A stretch of DNA of 64,000 nucleotides. It comes from Lolium rigidum (lineage: Eukaryota > Streptophyta > Magnoliopsida > Poales > Poaceae). Below, piece by piece: positions 1 through 11,487 of the stretch. The DNA is taken from the NCBI RefSeq assembly GCF_022539505.1, contig NC_061509.1:205928721-205992720 (forward strand), in the 5' to 3' direction. The translations under genes were made by a program, and so were the position numbers. Below the pieces are notes generated by a model. It ran no database searches, was not told the DNA's origin, and was given only the letters and a program-made list of their open reading frames with translations. The stretch's first letter is position 1, and every line of letters begins with the position of its first letter.

Positions 1-345
1 AGCCCCCAACCACAACAACAGCAACAACAACACCAACACCGCACCAAGGACCGGGAGCAATGCAATCCCCGTCGCGAACAAACAGGACAAGACCACCATC
101 ACTTGCTATGAGTGTGGTGTAGTGGGGCATTACTCCAATGAGTGTCCCAAGAGGCTCGCCAAGCTTGCAGGCAACCCCGCACCACCTGCTCAGCGAGCAA
201 CGCCGTGTCTCCACCGGCAAGAAGTTCGCCCCCAACAACCCGCACAACCGCGGAGGTCGCCTCTACCACATGAATGCCGAGGAAGCCCAGGAAGCACTCG
301 ACGTGGTGCTGGATATGTTCTCTCGTTAACTCAATACCAGCAAGA
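1..345 (+). pseudogene. gag C-terminal tail with CCHC zinc knuckle
   Basis: The 3' end of a gypsy gag gene. A canonical CX2CX4HX4C knuckle (C-Y-E-C ... H ... C, nt 104-145) is followed by a basic CPKR tail, as expected for a nucleocapsid that binds element RNA during packaging. The sequence before it is rich in Pro, Thr, Gln and Asn. The frame changes near nt 180-200: the downstream stretch containing NPHNRGGRLYHMNAEEAQEA is one frame over from the knuckle. In intact relatives this region runs directly into protease, so the gene is decayed. Confidence 0.8.
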
Positions 346-735
346 GTGTTGTTTGATTCTGGAGCATCGCATTCGTTTGTTACGTAAGATTTTGTGTGCA
401 CTAGTAAGATTCAACCAATCAGCTTGAAACATGTCATGGTAGTTCAAATACCTGGATCAACAACTAAAGCTAGAAAATTTTGCAAAGATGTACCCATCAG
501 AATCCATGAAATAGACTTTTATGCAAACTTGATTGTTCTGGGAACAAAAGGATTGGAAGTAGTCCTGGGTATGGATTGGATGGCGAAACATCATGGATTG
601 ATAGACTCGCGCCAAGAAGGCCATCACCATGACAAGTAGCACCGGAATAATAATAGAACACTTATCCGAAAAACTACCCGGAAAATTCACCCGCAACCAA
701 AGTGTAGCCAAGCCAACTCGGATCAAATCGGGGTC
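331..735 (+). pseudogene. retropepsin-type aspartic protease region of pol
   Basis: The protease active-site motif is visible as LFDSGASHSF with the DSG triplet at nt 355-363, the usual chromovirus variant of D-T/S-G. The flap and second-half sequence that follows (DFYANLIVLGTKGLEVVLGMDWM, about nt 520-590) is typical of this lineage. An in-frame TAA shortly after the active site (about nt 384) separates the two halves, and the frame toward RT shifts again near 600-750. The product would have matured Gag-Pol in virus-like particles. This copy is broken. Confidence 0.75.
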
Positions 736-753
736 GTTTGTCGATACCCCGAT

Positions 754-1359
754 GTGTTTCCGGATGATCTACCCGGTATGCCCCCGGATCGGGATATCGA
801 GTTTATCATCGAGTTAATCCCCGGAACAGGACCTATAGCCCGCAGAGCCTACAGCATGAACCCCGCAGAACTGATGGAACTGAAGAAGCAACTGGATGAT
901 ATGTTGTACAAAGGTCTGATTCGACCAAGTGCGTCGCCTTGGAGATCACCAGTTTTGTTTGTGGATAAAAAGGATGGTGCCACTCGTTTGGTTATGGATT
1001 ATCGTAAGCTTAACGATGTCACCATCAAGAACAAATATCCCCTGCCAAAGATAGAAGATCTGTTTGACCAGCTAACCGGTGCCCAAGTATTCTCAAAGAT
1101 TGATCTGAGGACAGGTTACCATCAACTAAAGATCCGAGCAACAGATATTCCAAAGACTGCCTTTACCACCAGATATGGACTGTATGAGTACAATGTCATG
1201 TCCTTTGGACTGACCAATGCCCCCGCTTATTTCATGAACCTCATGAATAAGATCTTTATGGAATTCCTGGATAAGTTTGTCGTTGTCTTCATTGACGACA
1301 TCCTTATCTACTCCAAATCAGAAGAAGAACATGAGCAACATTTGGAAGTGGTTCTATAA
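754..1359 (+). pseudogene. reverse transcriptase domain (Ty3/gypsy)
   Basis: A 200-residue open stretch covers RT fingers and palm. Conserved blocks are [31 protein letters not shown] (near nt 990-1010), the [13 protein letters not shown] palm block with a catalytic Asp, and the FIDD catalytic pair at nt 1288-1299. The chromovirus consensus reads on in the same frame into [11 protein letters not shown], but a TAA at 1357-1359 stops it, so the RT thumb and RNase H are cut off by one nonsense codon. The first residues of the domain lie upstream in another frame. Confidence 0.88.
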
Positions 1360-1410
1360 ACCCTTAGGCAGCATCAGTTATATGCCAAGTTTAGCAAATG
1401 TGAGTTTTGG

Positions 1411-2082
1411 TTGAAGGAAGTAGGATTCCTGGGACACATCTTGTCTGCAGGAGGAATTGCCGTAGATCCCGCAAAAATCAAAACTGTTGAGGAATGGAAA
1501 GCCCCAACCACCCAGACTGAAGTTCGAGCATTTCTAGGATTGGCGGGATATTACCGCCGATTCGTTGAAGGATTTTCAAGCATCGCAAGACCAATGACTC
1601 AACTGCTGAAGAAGGACCGGAAATTCGACTGGAATGACAAATGTGAAGAAAGCTTTCAGCTACTCAAACTCAGATTAACCACAGCCCCAATATTGATCAT
1701 GCCCGATGTCACCAAGCCATTTGATGTCTATTGTGATGCATCCAAGACTGGTCTTGGATGTGTGTTGATGCAAGAAGGCAAAGTGATATCTTACCTATCA
1801 AGGCAACTGAAGCAACATGAACAGAACTATCCAACTCATGACTTGGAATTAGCAGCCGTAGTGTTAGCCCTGAAGGTTTGGCGTCATTACCTCATGGGTA
1901 ATCGATGCGAGATATATTCAGATCACAAGAGCCCGAAGTACATTTTCACCCGTAAGGAGCTGAACATGAGACAGACGCAGATGGATAGAATTAATCAAGG
2001 ATTACGACATGGAAATTCACTACCACCCCGGCAAGGCCAATGTGGTAGCGGATGCTTTGAGCAGACCGCCGTGTCGGCTTGA
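1411..2082 (+). pseudogene. RT thumb/connection and RNase H domain
   Basis: Same frame as the RT domain, resumed after the stop at 1357. It begins with the [19 protein letters not shown] thumb block and [16 protein letters not shown], then the RNase H core: [17 protein letters not shown] (catalytic Asp), [19 protein letters not shown] (catalytic Glu) and [12 protein letters not shown] (catalytic Asp). Near nt 1980 the frame slips. The C-terminal block [14 protein letters not shown] is present at about nt 2015-2065 but in the next frame. This domain removes genomic RNA from the RNA-DNA hybrid. Confidence 0.87.
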
Positions 2083-2148
2083 ACTCCATGATCGCAATAG
2101 AGCAACCAAGCCTCGTACCAAGAGTTTGAACAATTCAGACTAGAGCTA

Positions 2149-3346
2149 GTGAGCGAAGGATTCCTCGCCAGCATTGAGCTCCAACCCACTTTGATGAGCC
2201 AGATAAAGGAAGCCCAGAAGGGAAATGCCAACATTGACGGAATCAAGAACCAAATAGCTGCAGGAAAGGCACCAGGATTTACCGTAGACGAAGCCGGAGT
2301 TCTTTGGTACAAAGAACGTCTCTGCGTACCATCGGACTCTGACTTGAAACAAGTCATTCTGCAAGAAGCCCATGACACCCTTTATTCAATCCACCCCGGA
2401 GGTACCAAGATGTACCAAGACCTCGAAGGAACAATTCCGGTGGCACGGAATGAAGCGAGAGATAGGAAGCTACATCGCCAAGTGTGATATCCGTCGCCGA
2501 GTCAAAGCAGAACATCAACGACCCGCAGGACTGTTGCAACCTTTGCAGATTCCTGAGTGGAAATGGGATTCTGTCGGTATGGACTTTATCACAGGATTGC
2601 CCAAATCTAGCAGAGGAAATGACTCCATTTGGGTAGTCATCGATAGGTTAACCAAGGTTGCACATTTCATCCCTCTCAAGACCACATACCAAGGCCCAAA
2701 GCTAGCTGAGTTATACATCACCAGAATAGTCAGCCTGCATGGAACCCCCAAGTCAATTGTGTCAGATAGAGGATCACAATTCACCTCAAGATTCTGGCAG
2801 AAAGTGCATGAAGGACTAGGAACCCGCCTGAATTTCAGCACAGCCTACCACCCACATACTGACGGACAGACCGAGAGAGTCAACCAGATACTAGAAGATA
2901 TGTTAAGAGCCTGTGTGCTAGAGTACGGATCCAAATGGGAAGACTGCCTACCATATGCAGAATTCTCCTACAACAATAGCTACCAAGCCAGCTTACAGAT
3001 GGCCCCCTTTGAAGCCCTGTACGGAAGGAAATGCCGTACCCTCTCGAACCGGTCGGAAGTCGGAGATAGTCAAGTCTTCGGCCCCGATGTTCTCCGCGAA
3101 GCCGAAGAGAAGGTGCACAAGATCCGCGAGTACCTCAAGATCGCCCAGTCAAGACAAAAGAGCTACGCCGACAAGAGACGCCAAGAGATGACCTTCGAGA
3201 TCGGAGATTTTGTGTATCTCAAAGTCTCACCCCTCAAAGGAATGCAGAGATTCCAACTCAAAGGAAAGCTCGCCCCCAGATATGTCGGACCATTCAAGAT
3301 TCTGAGTCGCCGAGGAGAAGTCTCATATCGCTTGGAACCGCCGTAA
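2149..3346 (+). pseudogene. integrase (zinc-binding, DDE core, C-terminal SH3-like)
   Basis: The catalytic triad is complete: Asp in GMDFITG (2582-2584), Asp in SDRGSQF (2765-2767) and Glu in QTERVNQ (2873-2875). D2 and E are separated by 35 residues, the classic DD35E spacing. The N-terminal zinc-binding part sits in another frame, with a shift near nt 2430-2480. There the second Cys of the usual CDxC pair is replaced by Arg (CDIRRRVK), so the zinc site is damaged as well. The C-terminal part includes GDFVYLKVSPLKG and KLAPRYVGPFKI. It ends with a stop just before the chromodomain. Confidence 0.88.
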
Positions 3347-3349
3347 GAA

Positions 3350-3637
3350 ATGTCCGCCGTACACAATGTGTTTCACATCTCACTACTTCGGAAGTGCCTA
3401 GAAGTGCCGGAAAAGACCGAAGTATTCAAGAACATCGACCACAGAGCCATTGATATCAACAAGGATCTAACCTACCGCGAAGTGCCGATTCGCATCCTTG
3501 AAGAAGCATTCAGGACCACCCGCACCAGAAGTATCAAGTTCCTGAAAATACAATGGAGTAATCACACCGAAGAAGAAGCCACTTGGGAACGTGAGGAAGA
3601 CATGAAGAAGGAATACCCAGACCTCTTTAGTACCTAG
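3350..3637 (+). pseudogene. integrase C-terminal chromodomain
   Basis: About 95 residues in the frame after integrase, separated from it by a stop (TAA at 3344-3346). It opens with the integrase tail NVFHISLLRKCL. The chromodomain follows, with its hallmark aromatic and acidic core (IKFLKIQWSNHTEEEATWERE) and a C-terminal helix ending DLFST. In chromoviruses this module tethers the integration complex to modified histones and biases insertion toward heterochromatin. In intact copies it is fused in frame to integrase. Confidence 0.88.
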
Positions 3638-3670
3638 TTTTCTCTAGATCTCGGGACAAGATCTTTTGTA

Positions 3671-3681
3671 AGGGGGAAGGG
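3671..3681 (+). other. polypurine tract of the Tekay element
   Basis: An 11-base purine run (AGGGGGAAGGG) lies immediately upstream of the LTR start TGTAACA, the position expected of the plus-strand DNA primer in LTR retrotransposons. Confidence 0.85.
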
Positions 3682-3683
3682 TT

Positions 3684-6600
3684 TGTAACATCCCAAGTTT
3701 CAATAAAATAAACAAGAGAGAGAATTCAAGAATCCAAATTTTGGGGCCAACAAAAACTTTTTCTCATCATATAGGACTATGCATATTAGCTCACCTTATT
3801 AATTTATTTGAGTGTGCTTTTGCCATGATTCTTGTTTGTGTGTTACTCTCATTCTAAAACCCTAGCAATGATCACTTGATCACCCATAGCCAAATAAAAA
3901 TAAAATAGAAAAGGAATTCTAAAAATCCCCTTCACCCTCACATAAGGCCTATGCCATTTTTACCAATCTTTGATCTAGGCCAATTTGGTTTGCACCATCA
4001 CTTGTAAATGGTTACTAAACACTTATTAAAACCTTTGAAATCAAGCCAACTCAATTCAAATCAAATTTGAATCAAAATGGAGCTCACATGTGATTATGGT
4101 CATATGTGCCATTTTTACCCTGATGCCCACTTTGAGCCCCTGGATTTTTACTTTTCTCTTCTACACTTTGCCAACTCTTTGCACCTCATCCAAGACGACA
4201 TCAAGCACTTCAACTTTGCCCAAAACCATCACCCCAAATTCATTACCAATTTCAAATGAGAAGCAAGCAAAGTTGGAACAAACTCACATGTGCAAGATCA
4301 TATGCAAAATGTGATTTTGCATCTCATTTCCATTTTGACCACCACCACCACCAAAATGCTCCACTTAATATATGATTACAACCCACCAAAAAGAAATTCA
4401 AAATTCAAAAAAATTTCTCTTTCGGGCATTTGATCGAACAGCTTGCAGACAGGGTGAAAAATGGAGCCCATACTCCATTTTTTACTTTGGACTTGGTCCA
4501 ACCTTGCCCTCTCTGCACTTCTGGAGAACCCTCTCACCTCACCACACCAGTACCACCACTTGCACTGGTCAATGTGTGATCAAATGAATTAAACCTTGCC
4601 ATGCCGTGGCATGGCATGGCCATTTCATGCCATCTCCTCACCTGGTCGATTCCAGCATGCACCACCATGTCTGGCAGCTCCCTCTCACCTCCCTGAACAC
4701 GCCCATGCACCCCCTTGACCAAGACCACGCGTGCACACGCGGGCATTGACGTGCCCAGACACGCCCGCGTGCACATGCCCTGGACGCGCCAGAGCGTGAC
4801 GACGCCCACGGCCCTGCGTCCCCTCCACCCTCGCTCTCAGCGCCAGTAGACGCACGACGACTCCCTGCAGCGCCTGGACACGTCCACTAGCCCACGGGAA
4901 CGCCGCAGATGACGAGAGCATCCACGACAGCCCGCCATGGCCCGAGCACTCCCATCAAGCGCGCCAGCGCCACAGAGCCTCTGCGGAGCCACGATCACGC
5001 TCGTCACCCTCGCCAGTGCACCAGCAACACGCCGCGCCCATCCCTTGCCCCTTGGCGCCCTTGGAACGACGACGCCGTCGACACTCCTCCACAGCACCCC
5101 ACGGCCTCCATCGCCTGCTATAAATAGAGCTCCTCAGCCCACAACTCCTTCACACCATCTGCTCCCCTCCCTTCACTGAACAATCTCCCCACCTCAATTG
5201 AGCACCACCTCGCCGGAGCTGCTCGAATCGCAAGCCCAAGTCCGCCGGAGCCCGCGGAAGCTCTGCTTCGATTGGCGCCTCCCCGAGCGCCGCCGCTGCT
5301 CCCAAGGCTTCCTCATCTACTACATCTTCTCCGCGCCACCGCCGACCCCCGCAACGGCCTGGTACTCCCTCCCACCCCCTAGGCTCACCGCCAGGGAGCT
5401 CGCCGCTCGCCGGAGACGACGACGTCTGTCGTTCGTCCGATCCCTTTCTAATCCAACCGCTCACATTTCACCGTACCGCTTCGGGCGTTAAGTCCCGCTG
5501 ACGCGTGGCCCCCACGCTGTCAGGCGGCCCGCTGCGCTGGACGCAGAACTGGGCCGGCCCATTTTCCTTTTTCTCCGCAGCCCAGCTATTTCCCGCGCGA
5601 GCCCACAGTTTGAATTCAAATTTGGAAATTAGAAAAATATCTTAATCTGATGCAAACTTTGAATTTCAACAGGGACAAATCTACTCAGCCAAATTTTACA
5701 AACTTTATATTTTTGGAAACCTTAGGAAATTATCTACACAAGGCCACTGGATATAAACCTAGATCTATTGTAGAATTAAAATGACAAAATAAACAAGGCA
5801 GGGACTTTTCTGTCTTATAATAATTCTTAAAAATCAACCATAAATGCTTTTCAGTAAATTCCACCTCCATAATTCACATTTCACTTATACTAATTGTTTC
5901 TACAAAAATATGACATGCCTACTTTGAATGATCATGGCTTAGTTGTTTTAAATGCCTTTATGGCTATTTCTAGTCAAAGGTATTGTCCAAAACTATTAAG
6001 AAATCTTATGAGGGAGTTTCTCTCATTTAAATCTTGTCACCACCAATTCCAAATGAAGTGGAGACTCTGGTTATTTAGGTCCCATAGGAATTGTTGGTGA
6101 TATTAAATCTTTGATATGCTAGAATTAAATGGTATGAGGTGCTCACCTCATTTAAATCATTTTCTCCAAATGATAAGTGTGAAGAGGTTGACTTGGGTCA
6201 ACCTAGGTCACATATTATGCATAAGAGAAATTAAATCTTAAAAAGATAATGAGAGGAAATTATTTCTCTGAATAATTCAAAGTAACATTTAAGATTAGTA
6301 TGAGAGGAAATTATTTTTCTTAAATAATAAGAAAAACCCATCCACCAACTTAACAGTCATATGTGATGCTAGTTTAAGTGTGTGAACCATGTTTGTGCCT
6401 AGTTTAGTAAATTAGTTTGGTGTGATGATTGTGTACTCCGTATTCGTATTTTAGACGCTAGTACCGAGGAATACCAGGAGGAGGAGGAGGTCTACTTCCA
6501 AGAAGAAGAAGACCACTTTGACCAGTTTCCCAACCAAGGCAAGATAATACTCTTGCAAAGTGCAAAGCTCACCATGAGCAAAGCATTACCCCATTTACTT

Positions 6601-7975
6601 TATGCTTATGATCCTATTTCCCAGTTTTACTTTACAAGCTTTATTTACCTTTGTTTTATCAAAGTACTTTTTGATTTATGATTTACCTAGTTAGTATTGA
6701 GTTAGTACAAGAGTATCAAACTTAGCCTAGAAGCAAAGCAAATACTTAGCACCCCTCACACATAGTGGCTAGTGCTAAATTTAAAATGACTACTCTAGAT
6801 AGGAACATGTGTTGATGAAATGAGGATGGTGAAAACCTTGGAATGATGAGTCATTTCCATTGAAAGATTTTGAAGGTGAATATGACACTGAAGTTGACAT
6901 GGTGGTTTTAGATAAAAACTGATGATTGAGTTGGATGCGATACCTTACCAATATTGAGTACCCCCACAATACCCGATTATGGGTAGGGCTTAAGCTGGAA
7001 ATTTATGTGTCTTAGTATGGGTTTCCTCTGAACACACATCATAGGGGTTATGCTTGAGGCTGCCTCACGTTGTTGAGAAATGATGTGAATTGAAGGTGAA
7101 TTGTACGGCCAAGCCTCGTGCAGCTTCCGGGTTAACAGTTGGTTTTCACCGGGAGGCCAAGCTTCATGGGGAGAGGTGCCTATACTAGGGTGTGTAAGTG
7201 AAAGGTTAATGGTTGATGATCCGCGTACTGAGTTACGATTATTTGGGGTTTTATCCCTGACGGATGTAATCAAATGTTGTGGCACAAGTGTGCAACCTCT
7301 GCAGAGTGTAGAACTATTCGAATAGCCGCGTCCGCGGATATGGACAATTGGAAAGGCCATTCTGTTTCCGTCATCAGAATTTATATCTATGGGACTGGTG
7401 TTTTTGATTTGAACTTGAGATGGTGAATTTGAATTGAATCACAACAGAGTTGTGGGAATGACACTAAGGTTCCCACTTGAGTTAGTTAGCACATGAGGAG
7501 TTGTTTACTAAAATGTTTATCAAATAAAATTGGCTTTATGCAAATAAACTTAGAGCTTAGAACACTTTCCATCGTAATGTTAGTACTTACTTTAGTATTA
7601 GATTGCGAGTACATAAAGTACTCACGGCTTTGTCCCTGGCTATTCAAATGGCCAGAATATGAAGCCGAGCAGCAGTACGAGGATGACGATCAGCAGGACG
7701 TCTACCACAACTAGGAGCTTCTAACGTCAAGCGTTGGCCTGTGGACTAGAGAGTCCTTGTATCTTACGCTTCCGCTATGAACTTGTGTTTGTTCGTTGAT
7801 CATTAGATCAACTATTTGTGTAATATGGATCATGTGATTCCAGTTTGTAAGACATTATGGTTTGTAATGAATGATGACTGTGATACTTAACTATTATGCC
7901 TCGCAACAACAATTTCCTGGGATTGCGATGTATGACATAATAGGCATCCGGACTTTAAAAATCCGGGTGTTGACA
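3684..7975 (+). repeat. 3' LTR of the Tekay element (about 4.3 kb)
   Basis: It starts TGTAACATCCC directly after the polypurine tract and ends GGGTGTTGACA at 7975, where homology switches abruptly to the antisense ORF of a Tat element. The ends are near-complementary (TGTAACA versus TGTCAACA). No second copy is in the window, so the length is inferred from these two boundaries. The LTR is unusually long. It has an AT-rich left part, a GC-rich block (about 4680-5580) with a TATA box, and an AT-rich right part. Short open frames inside it (for example 5198-5491) look like chance frames in GC-rich DNA. Confidence 0.7.
5119..5127 (+). promoter_or_regulatory. TATA box of the Tekay LTR promoter
   Basis: TATAAATAG lies in a GC-rich context inside the LTR, followed about 30 nt downstream by a CA-rich stretch suitable for transcription start. 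It is the best candidate for the U3 core promoter. It would put U3 at about 1.4 kb and R/U5 at nearly 2.9 kb. Confidence 0.6.
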
Positions 7976-9969
7976 CAGGGCGTCGGACACGGAATCCTCC
8001 CGAAGCTTGCGGGCCCAGTTGATGGTTATATCGGCATCGCCTGGAAGAAGATAGATAAGCAACTTGAAGGAAATAACTGGGAAAATAACATGCACCGAGG
8101 AGCTTACCCAATAAGTTTGCAATGGATTCAGGGAGGACGCCTTCTTTTTCATCAGCTGCGGCTGCGGCCTCGCGTCTAGCATCTTGCTCATCCTTCATTT
8201 TTTGCTTCAGCTTCTTTAGTTCATCCTTCAACGAGATGTTCTCATTCTGAACATCGGCTACAAGCCTGTTGGCCTCCAGCACCTGATCAGCCGAAGTCTT
8301 GATGGTCTTCCGAAGATGAGCATTTTCAGACTCCAGACGAGTGAATTGGTCAACAAAATCTGCCACAGCATCAACTGTTGCATAAATTGGCTGCGAGGCA
8401 AAGGTCAAGAAACCTCAGTCGAATATGGAAATCCGCTACAAAAAAAAAGAAGAAAAGCTAAGGTAGATAAATCACTTACATGGTCACGGGCAGCCGATGG
8501 AACAGGAGCGTTGCCAGAAGGCATAACCTTCGACACTAGGATCTTCTCCACGGCCGTCCTTGAGGGCGGTGTTGGTTTTGCAGGCGAAGGATTTGACTCC
8601 TTGGCTGACTCAGACTTCCCGGAGAATAACTTAGCCCTCTTTGCAAGAGGAACATCGTCATCGTCATCGGAGCTGCTTGAAAAGCAAGGATGATCAGCAT
8701 GCAGAATTAAGAAGGAAAGTTACGAAGAGAAAAATAGATGCTTACAGGTCCAGGTCATCCTCGACAGCAAAAAAAAGCCTGTCGAACTTTTTACAGCAGG
8801 GGGAGGCGATGCGGTTTCATCGGCATCATTATCTTGTCCGCTAGGACTCGATTCAGCCGTTGTGATAAGATCCTCGTTTATCCTTTTGCACCGCCTGCTC
8901 CTGGTCAGAGCATCATCCTCGGGAGCTTCGTCCTCCTGGACGTCGCTGTCCTCAAGAATATGCTGGGCATCCTCAGTCTCCTTAGAGTCATCATCATCCT
9001 CTGGTTCCACGCCACTTTCGGGTGTGGGAGGATAACATTGAGCCACGGTGGAGGCCTTTCGACGGGAGAAAAATTGGTGAGAAATCGAAGAGCAGCACAA
9101 TGATAATAATAAAAGAGAGCGCAGTAACAGGCTACCTCAGCCGGAAGGTGCTTGAGATCATATGGAGAGCGGGCAGAGGTCAGGACAATCAGGTCCTTCA
9201 TGCTATAGCAGGTGAGACACCGTACTTCATCGTGAAGGTCTTCATCCGACAGATCGGCAGAGCTTACTCTCGACGTGTCTTCCTTCCCGGTGTACATCCA
9301 CAACTGGTGGGGCCGGGACATTAGTGGCTGCACCCGACGTTTCAGGAACACTGAAACTACCTCGGTGCCGCACATCGTCAAGCCTCCCGCGTTCTTAAAG
9401 TCAACAACTTGCTCGAACAGCTTGTCGGCTACAGCGCTTTCGGCAGGAGATAGGGTGTTCCGCCAAGATTTCTTCGGCTGAGCCACCAAAACATCTTTGA
9501 ACGGAGGAAGGTTGGAGCGCTGCCCAGACGCTGGAGTGTCTCGCAGATAGAACCATTTGTGGCGCCAGCCCTGGACGGATTCTTTCATAGGAAAGTTGAA
9601 GTAATCAACTTCCTTTCTAACAACAAAACCGACGCCACCAACGACGGGAGGGCCATTGTTGTCATTGTGACACTTGACGTAGAAGATTTTCCTCCAAAGA
9701 CCCCAGTGGGGATCAATGCCGAGGAAAGCCTCGCAGACGGTGATAAATATGGAAAGATGGAGAATGGAATTTGGGGTCAGCTGCCAGAGCTGGATCCCAT
9801 AGAAGAAAAGGAGAGAACAAAGACATTCGTGGGCAGGAAGAGAAAGCCCGCGAAACAGGAAGGCGACGAACATAACAGTGAAGCCCTTCGGGGGCTTTGG
9901 GCGAGAAGCAGCACCTGGAAGACGGATGTCGTCATCGGACGGGGAGATGAGGCCGAGTGATGAGGACAT
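7976..9969 (-). pseudogene. spliced antisense ORF, Transposase_28-type (putative gypsy-type transposon domain)
   Basis: The start ATG is at 9969. Five exons are proposed: 9969-9136, 9055-8746, 8675-8480, 8390-8108 and from 8040 down. All four introns (67-89 nt) have GT..AG ends. Exon 1 has the domain known as 'putative gypsy type transposon' (PF04195), with RPKPPKGFTVMFVAFLFRGLSLP and HLSIFITVCEAFLGIDPHW. Exon 2 is acidic and carries the basic patch TRSRRCKR. Exon 3 has a DDDDD run and KRAK. Exon 4 is a long coiled coil (LESENAHLRK ... LKDELKKLKQKMKDEQ). Phases agree across all introns if one base is missing from the A8 run near 8770, which is the only lesion seen. The C-terminus is cut off by the Tekay LTR at 7975. 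The protein's function is not established. Confidence 0.75.
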
Positions 9970-10430
9970 CCTTACCTCACTACCACCTCCGTCATTACCA
10001 ACTGAAGATGAACCTGCTGTGAAGCTCAAGTCCAATGAAGTTTGGATTGGACCTATTACAAGGGCTCGTGCGAAGCTACTTAAACAACAGGTGAACTTGT
10101 TCCTAAACGATACTTTGATTGATCAGAATTTTATACTACCTAAGTCCCATTGCTTATGTATCATCAGGTATGAAGAGGAGACAAGCATCGCACGAGGAGG
10201 AGAAGAGCAGCTGGACGTGAAGATGGACGTGGAGCTGGACAAGGAGCTGGACATGAAGAAAACTCATGGACGCGCGAGGGAGGAGCGGGAGGCATGCGCG
10301 AGAGGAGAAGACGAAGTCCAGGCCGGCCCAGCACCCGGTCAGACCGGCCGCCACGCCGGCGCGCCCGGTCCCTGGCCCGGTCTGACCGGGCGACAGGCCG
10401 GATCCACCCCGGCGCCATGGTCCTCGAAGT
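9955..10430 (+). pseudogene. fragment resembling the GPITRARAK tail of grass gypsy polyproteins
   Basis: A plus-strand open stretch carries AVKLKSNEVWIGPITRARAK, LLKQQVNLFLNDTLI and NFILPKSHCLC, then a highly charged tail (ELDKELDMKK, HGRAREEREACARG). G-P-x-T-R-A-R-A-K motifs are known near the C-terminus of several grass retrotransposon polyproteins. It begins almost exactly where the minus-strand antisense ORF has its ATG, so the long plus frame across 9878-10774 is a chimera of an antisense shadow and this fragment. Its origin (captured piece or native Tat sequence) is unclear. Confidence 0.4.
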
Positions 10431-10846
10431 TCTTGAGAGAAGGAACATGGGTGAAAAGAAATGCTCGGGAAGAAGATGAGCAGTGCAGCAGCGTAAAAGT
10501 GAAAACAATGGGAAGGCTCCCTATTTATGCCACGAGATTGATGGGAAATTGTGGCCATAACTCCAAAGACATCGTGGGAGGTGAGGGAGATCTGGTCGTA
10601 CACGAGTCGCTCCGGAGGAGAACGGAACCGGCGGCCCATTATTCCCACAATGTGCGAAAACCGAGGAGGCGCCTCGGTGAAAGAGCACACACATGTCATT
10701 TCCTAAAAACTGCCCGCGCAGAACTAGGGTGGCCCCGTCAGGTCACGTCTTCTCAATCAAAACCACAGCAGTAATTGCATCATCGGTGACGTCATGAAGC
10801 CCACGAGAAGGATCCGAAGAAAAAGTGAAAAGCATCGGGTGGTCAA

Positions 10847-11370
10847 CTCGAGTCTGCACCCGGTCACAAGCGCCCGTGCCCAGACTCGGGGGCTACTCCC
10901 ATCAGGAGCGCTAGACGCGCACCCGATAAACGTGAACTCGAAGATATTCTTGTGAAGAAATGTTTGAAGAAAAAGATGGAATGCTCAGCTCGAGTCTGCA
11001 CCCGGTCACAAGCGTCCGTGCCCAGACTCGGGGGCTACTCCCATCGGGAGCGCTGGACGCGCACCCGATAAAACTTTTTTGCACTCCAGGATCATGCCCG
11101 GGGACTTGATTATGTGTAGGGTAACGTTGTTTTGCCATCGGCAGTTAACCAGCAAAGCTGGGCGCATTACTCAATATCCTTTACGCGTTGAAACCTTACT
11201 GAAAAATACAAGCCCCGATACAAATGTATCGGGTGACCTATGAAGACCAGCAGAAAATTTCGGCAGAACAAGACTTTCGAGTAGCACAACTTGAGTCTAC
11301 GCACGGATCGCAAGCATCCACACATAGACTCGGGGGCTAGTCCCATCGGGATCGCTTGACACGCACCCGA
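10847..11370 (+). repeat. three degenerate repeats with polypurine-tract-like cores in the Tat 3' region
   Basis: Units of about 80-85 nt start near 10847, 10983 and 11289. Each contains CGAGTCTGCACCCGGTC or a variant, then CAGACTCGGGGGCTACTCC, then GAGCGCTGGACGCGCACCCG and ATAAA. A partial fourth unit ends ACTCGGGGACTAC directly against the LTR start at 11488. The CTCGGGG core repeated in every unit is the same sequence that sits in the functional polypurine-tract position. Confidence 0.75.
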
Positions 11371-11487
11371 TAGAAGAAGATAATGTTGTTACAAGATGGA
11401 CAAGAACAATCAAGGGAAAAGAACGTTCAGTGGAGGCATGCTTTAGTCTCTACCCGAAAAATCTTTGGCTAGACACTCGGGGACTAC

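Larger units (their letters stand above)
1..7975 (+). mobile_element. Ty3/gypsy chromovirus, Tekay/Del type, 5' end outside window
   Basis: Domains run in chromovirus order: CCHC gag tail, aspartic protease, reverse transcriptase, RNase H, integrase and chromodomain, then a polypurine tract and a long terminal repeat beginning TGTAACATCCC. The RT wording ([28 protein letters not shown]) and the C-terminal chromodomain fit the Tekay/Del clade of plant chromoviruses. The coding part has an in-frame stop and several frame changes, so this copy cannot make its own polyprotein. The 5' LTR, PBS and most of gag lie upstream of base 1. The right edge at 7975 cuts into the antisense ORF of a Tat element, so this is the younger insertion. 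Without the left flank the target-site duplication cannot be checked. Confidence 0.9.

Noticed and set aside
9559..9960. Plus-strand open frame of 133 codons
   Set aside because: It is the antisense shadow of exon 1 of the spliced minus-strand Tat ORF, which has a recognised domain and consistent splicing.
9878..10774. 298-codon plus-strand frame as one gene
   Set aside because: Its first part mirrors the minus-strand ORF and its end is Pro/Arg low-complexity sequence. Only the middle (GPITRARAK part) resembles a known protein tail.
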